Shown in pieces: positions 29,990 through 31,002 of a DNA stretch of 31,002 bases. The DNA lies in IMG/VR virus record IMGVR_UViG_3300028025_002636, positions 1 to 31,002 of that record; one strand, given 5' to 3'. Every line of letters begins with the position of its first letter. The stretch's first letter is position 1. The DNA comes from a virus. A program made the translations under genes and the position numbers. The notes under the pieces were generated by a model. That model was not told the DNA's origin and did no database searches. It was given only the letters and a program-made list of their open reading frames with translations.

Positions 29990-30292
29990 ATGGAATTACA
30001 AGTAAAGGGCATAATCAAGATGATTGTGCCAATCAGACAAGTCAGTGACAAGTTCTCAGTGAGAATGTTCGTCCTAACCGTAGCCAATGGAGAGTATCCT
30101 CAGGACATCTCATTCCAATTAGCTCAAGACAAGTGCAAGATGTTGGATAACTACAATTCAGGAGATGAAATCACAGTTAAATTCAATCTGAGAGGACGTG
30201 AATACAATGGGAAGTATTATAATACTTTGGATGTGTGGAATATTAACTCAATGCCGGTAGTTGATGAGAGCTTTGACGATTCACCTTTCTGA
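29990..30292 (+). CDS. SSB-like OB-fold protein, DUF3127-type (right copy)
   Basis: The counterpart of 635-937, with 89 of 100 residues identical. The changes cluster at residues 6-18 and 54-60, while the central block (SDKFSVRMFVLTVANGEYPQ) and the whole C-terminal 40 residues, including the acidic DDSPF tip, are unchanged. This clustering fits loop variation in an OB fold, or a short recombination patch from a related phage. Confidence 0.7.
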   Translation: MELQVKGIIKMIVPIRQVSDKFSVRMFVLTVANGEYPQDISFQLAQDKCKMLDNYNSGDEITVKFNLRGREYNGKYYNTLDVWNINSMPVVDESFDDSPF

Positions 30293-30473
30293 TGGGGAAA
30301 CCATTCGTGACTTCATCGATAGAGAGGTGAGGTCACGGGTATCCAAGAGATACAAATTAGCACATATCGCTGAAGATATGGGAATCACTTACCTTCAGTT
30401 GTGGCGATTCTTGAAAGGTCATTCAGTGAATGAGGAATTCTATATCAAATTTTTTAAGTATTATGAGAGATAG
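30261..30473 (+). CDS. Small Cro/CI-type HTH protein (right copy)
   Basis: The counterpart of 906-1118, differing at four of 70 residues (position 11, the two residues after LKG, and one acidic swap). The proposed recognition helix is identical, so both copies should bind the same DNA site. It overlaps the OB-fold gene by 32 nt, as in the left copy. Confidence 0.65.
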   Translation: MMRALTIHLSDGETIRDFIDREVRSRVSKRYKLAHIAEDMGITYLQLWRFLKGHSVNEEFYIKFFKYYER

Positions 30474-30657
30474 ATACTTCATTGCCTATGTTGGCACCAA
30501 GAATGAGAATCCCCACATGATCATCAATCGATTTCAAGATGTGTTCAGTGGTATGAACGTCAATTATTGCATCGTTCTGACTATGGAAGATGATGAGGTA
30601 TATATCGAGGAAGTGGATGCAGCTGCATTCAATGATGTTAAATGTCAAATGAATTGA
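30463..30657 (+). CDS. Hypothetical 64-aa protein (right copy)
   Basis: The counterpart of 1108-1302, with five residue changes. The preferred start ATG at 30463 is conserved; the upstream in-frame ATG at 30430 leads into residues that differ between the copies, which supports the shorter form. No family recognised. Confidence 0.6.
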   Translation: MRDRYFIAYVGTKNENPHMIINRFQDVFSGMNVNYCIVLTMEDDEVYIEEVDAAAFNDVKCQMN

Positions 30658-30658
30658 T

Positions 30659-31000
30659 ATGAAAAGAACAAACAAAGAGCTCCAGGACTTATATGACTTT
30701 ATGGAGATAATGATGAATGAGATTAATTCAAACACCAAACGAATCTTTGCTGAAGAGCTGAGAACATTTGGTGCAATGCTTTCGGAGGTAGAGGTCATCC
30801 CCGAGGAGAAACCAATTCACGTTGATCCAATTCTAATCAAGGTATATAGCAAGTATCAGGAGCGTTCCGAGATGGGAGTGAAAAAATATGGTACAACATT
30901 GGAAAATAATTCGTTACCTTTGATGGATTGGTTGAATCATCTCCAGGAGGAATTGATGGATGCAACCTTGTATATTGAGAAATTAAAGCAAGAGATATGA
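30659..31000 (+). CDS. MazG-like all-alpha NTP pyrophosphohydrolase candidate (right copy)
   Basis: The counterpart of 1304-1645 with 14 changes in 113 residues. The final 38 residues, with the KYG and EELMDATLYIEKL motifs, are identical, while the central linker (residues 42-74) holds most of the changes. This is consistent with a catalytic C-terminal half under constraint. Confidence 0.5.
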   Translation: MKRTNKELQDLYDFMEIMMNEINSNTKRIFAEELRTFGAMLSEVEVIPEEKPIHVDPILIKVYSKYQERSEMGVKKYGTTLENNSLPLMDWLNHLQEELMDATLYIEKLKQEI

Positions 31001-31002
31001 GT
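30997..31002 (+). CDS. First two codons of the CxxC membrane protein (cut by window edge)
   Basis: ATGAGT overlaps the stop of the MazG-like gene exactly as at 1642 in the left copy, so this is the start of the right copy of that gene. Only six bases are present. Confidence 0.5.

Larger units (their letters stand above)
29710..31002 (+). repeat. Right copy of the diverged terminal duplication (counterpart of 1-1647)
   Basis: The sequence from 29710 to the right edge matches 1-1647 at the left edge, apart from the missing 351-bp block and some short changes. Offsets are 29709 before the block and 29355 after it. The order and coding of the genes are conserved, with differences spread along them, many of them silent or conservative. 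The match continues to both window edges. Confidence 0.9.

Noticed and set aside
1-31002. Temperate lifestyle based on the Cro/CI-like protein
   Set aside because: No integrase, excisionase or partition gene is visible, so lysogeny cannot be supported; the HTH protein may simply regulate early genes.

Overview
The window reads as one genome-length of a tailed phage with a non-contractile (siphovirus-like) tail whose host is most likely a Bacteroidota bacterium. It has TerS, TerL, portal, an XkdF-type prohead protease, capsid, tail tube, tape measure, and lysis and replication cassettes, almost all on the + strand. The host is inferred from promoters of the TTTG / TAnnTTTG type, A-rich translation starts with no obvious Shine-Dalgarno, and several families typical of that phylum (DUF3127-like OB-fold protein, VirE_N/BT4734-like primase). 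No integrase, tRNA or rRNA is visible.

Layout. (1) 1-2840: left copy of a small-gene region (DUF551-like protein, SSB-like OB-fold protein, Cro/CI-type HTH, MazG-like protein), then a small membrane protein and a sigma-like HTH protein. (2) 2839-4550: TerS, a 53-residue gene too short for default ORF calls, and TerL. (3) 4580-13463: fibre/adhesin, two large tail proteins, tape measure, and two likely neck/tail-completion proteins. (4) 13460-14699: the only minus-strand genes, two related proteins that may be tail-assembly chaperones. (5) 14743-19569: XkdF-like protease, capsid, terminator, tail tube, terminator, portal, connector. Fibre-to-TMP before protease-capsid-portal is roughly the reverse of the usual order. 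(6) 19566-21659: holin, M15 endolysin, a candidate one-gene spanin and a metallophosphoesterase. (7) 21660-22220: non-coding control region with a terminator, dyads, four helically phased TACGCA-type iterons and a strong Bacteroidota-type promoter. (8) 22221-28674: small early genes, a DnaA-domain-IV-like protein, a leader with a strong hairpin, primase-helicase, HNH endonuclease, VRR-NUC-like nuclease, ERF annealing protein and a PD-(D/E)XK exonuclease. (9) 28671-29852: an array of small ORFan genes separated by a repeated stop/start linker (CAAGAACAATGA). (10) 29710-31002: a diverged second copy of positions 1-1647.

The two ends are homologous but not identical (for example 11 of 100 residues differ in the OB-fold protein). 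The repeat period is about 29.36 kb, so this is either a circularly permuted genome closed across strain variants or a tandem of two related genomes. The clearest difference between the copies is a 351-bp two-gene block bounded exactly by two copies of the linker. This suggests that the linker serves both as a coupled translation start and as a recombination joint for swapping small genes; this is the most novel system I can propose here.

How the genes work together, as inferred: the DnaA-like protein could act on the iteron region, the primase-helicase would drive replication, and ERF plus exonuclease plus SSB-like protein would form a recombination set. The sigma-like protein may help switch to the structural genes, several of which share a TTAATATATA-like box just before their start codon.
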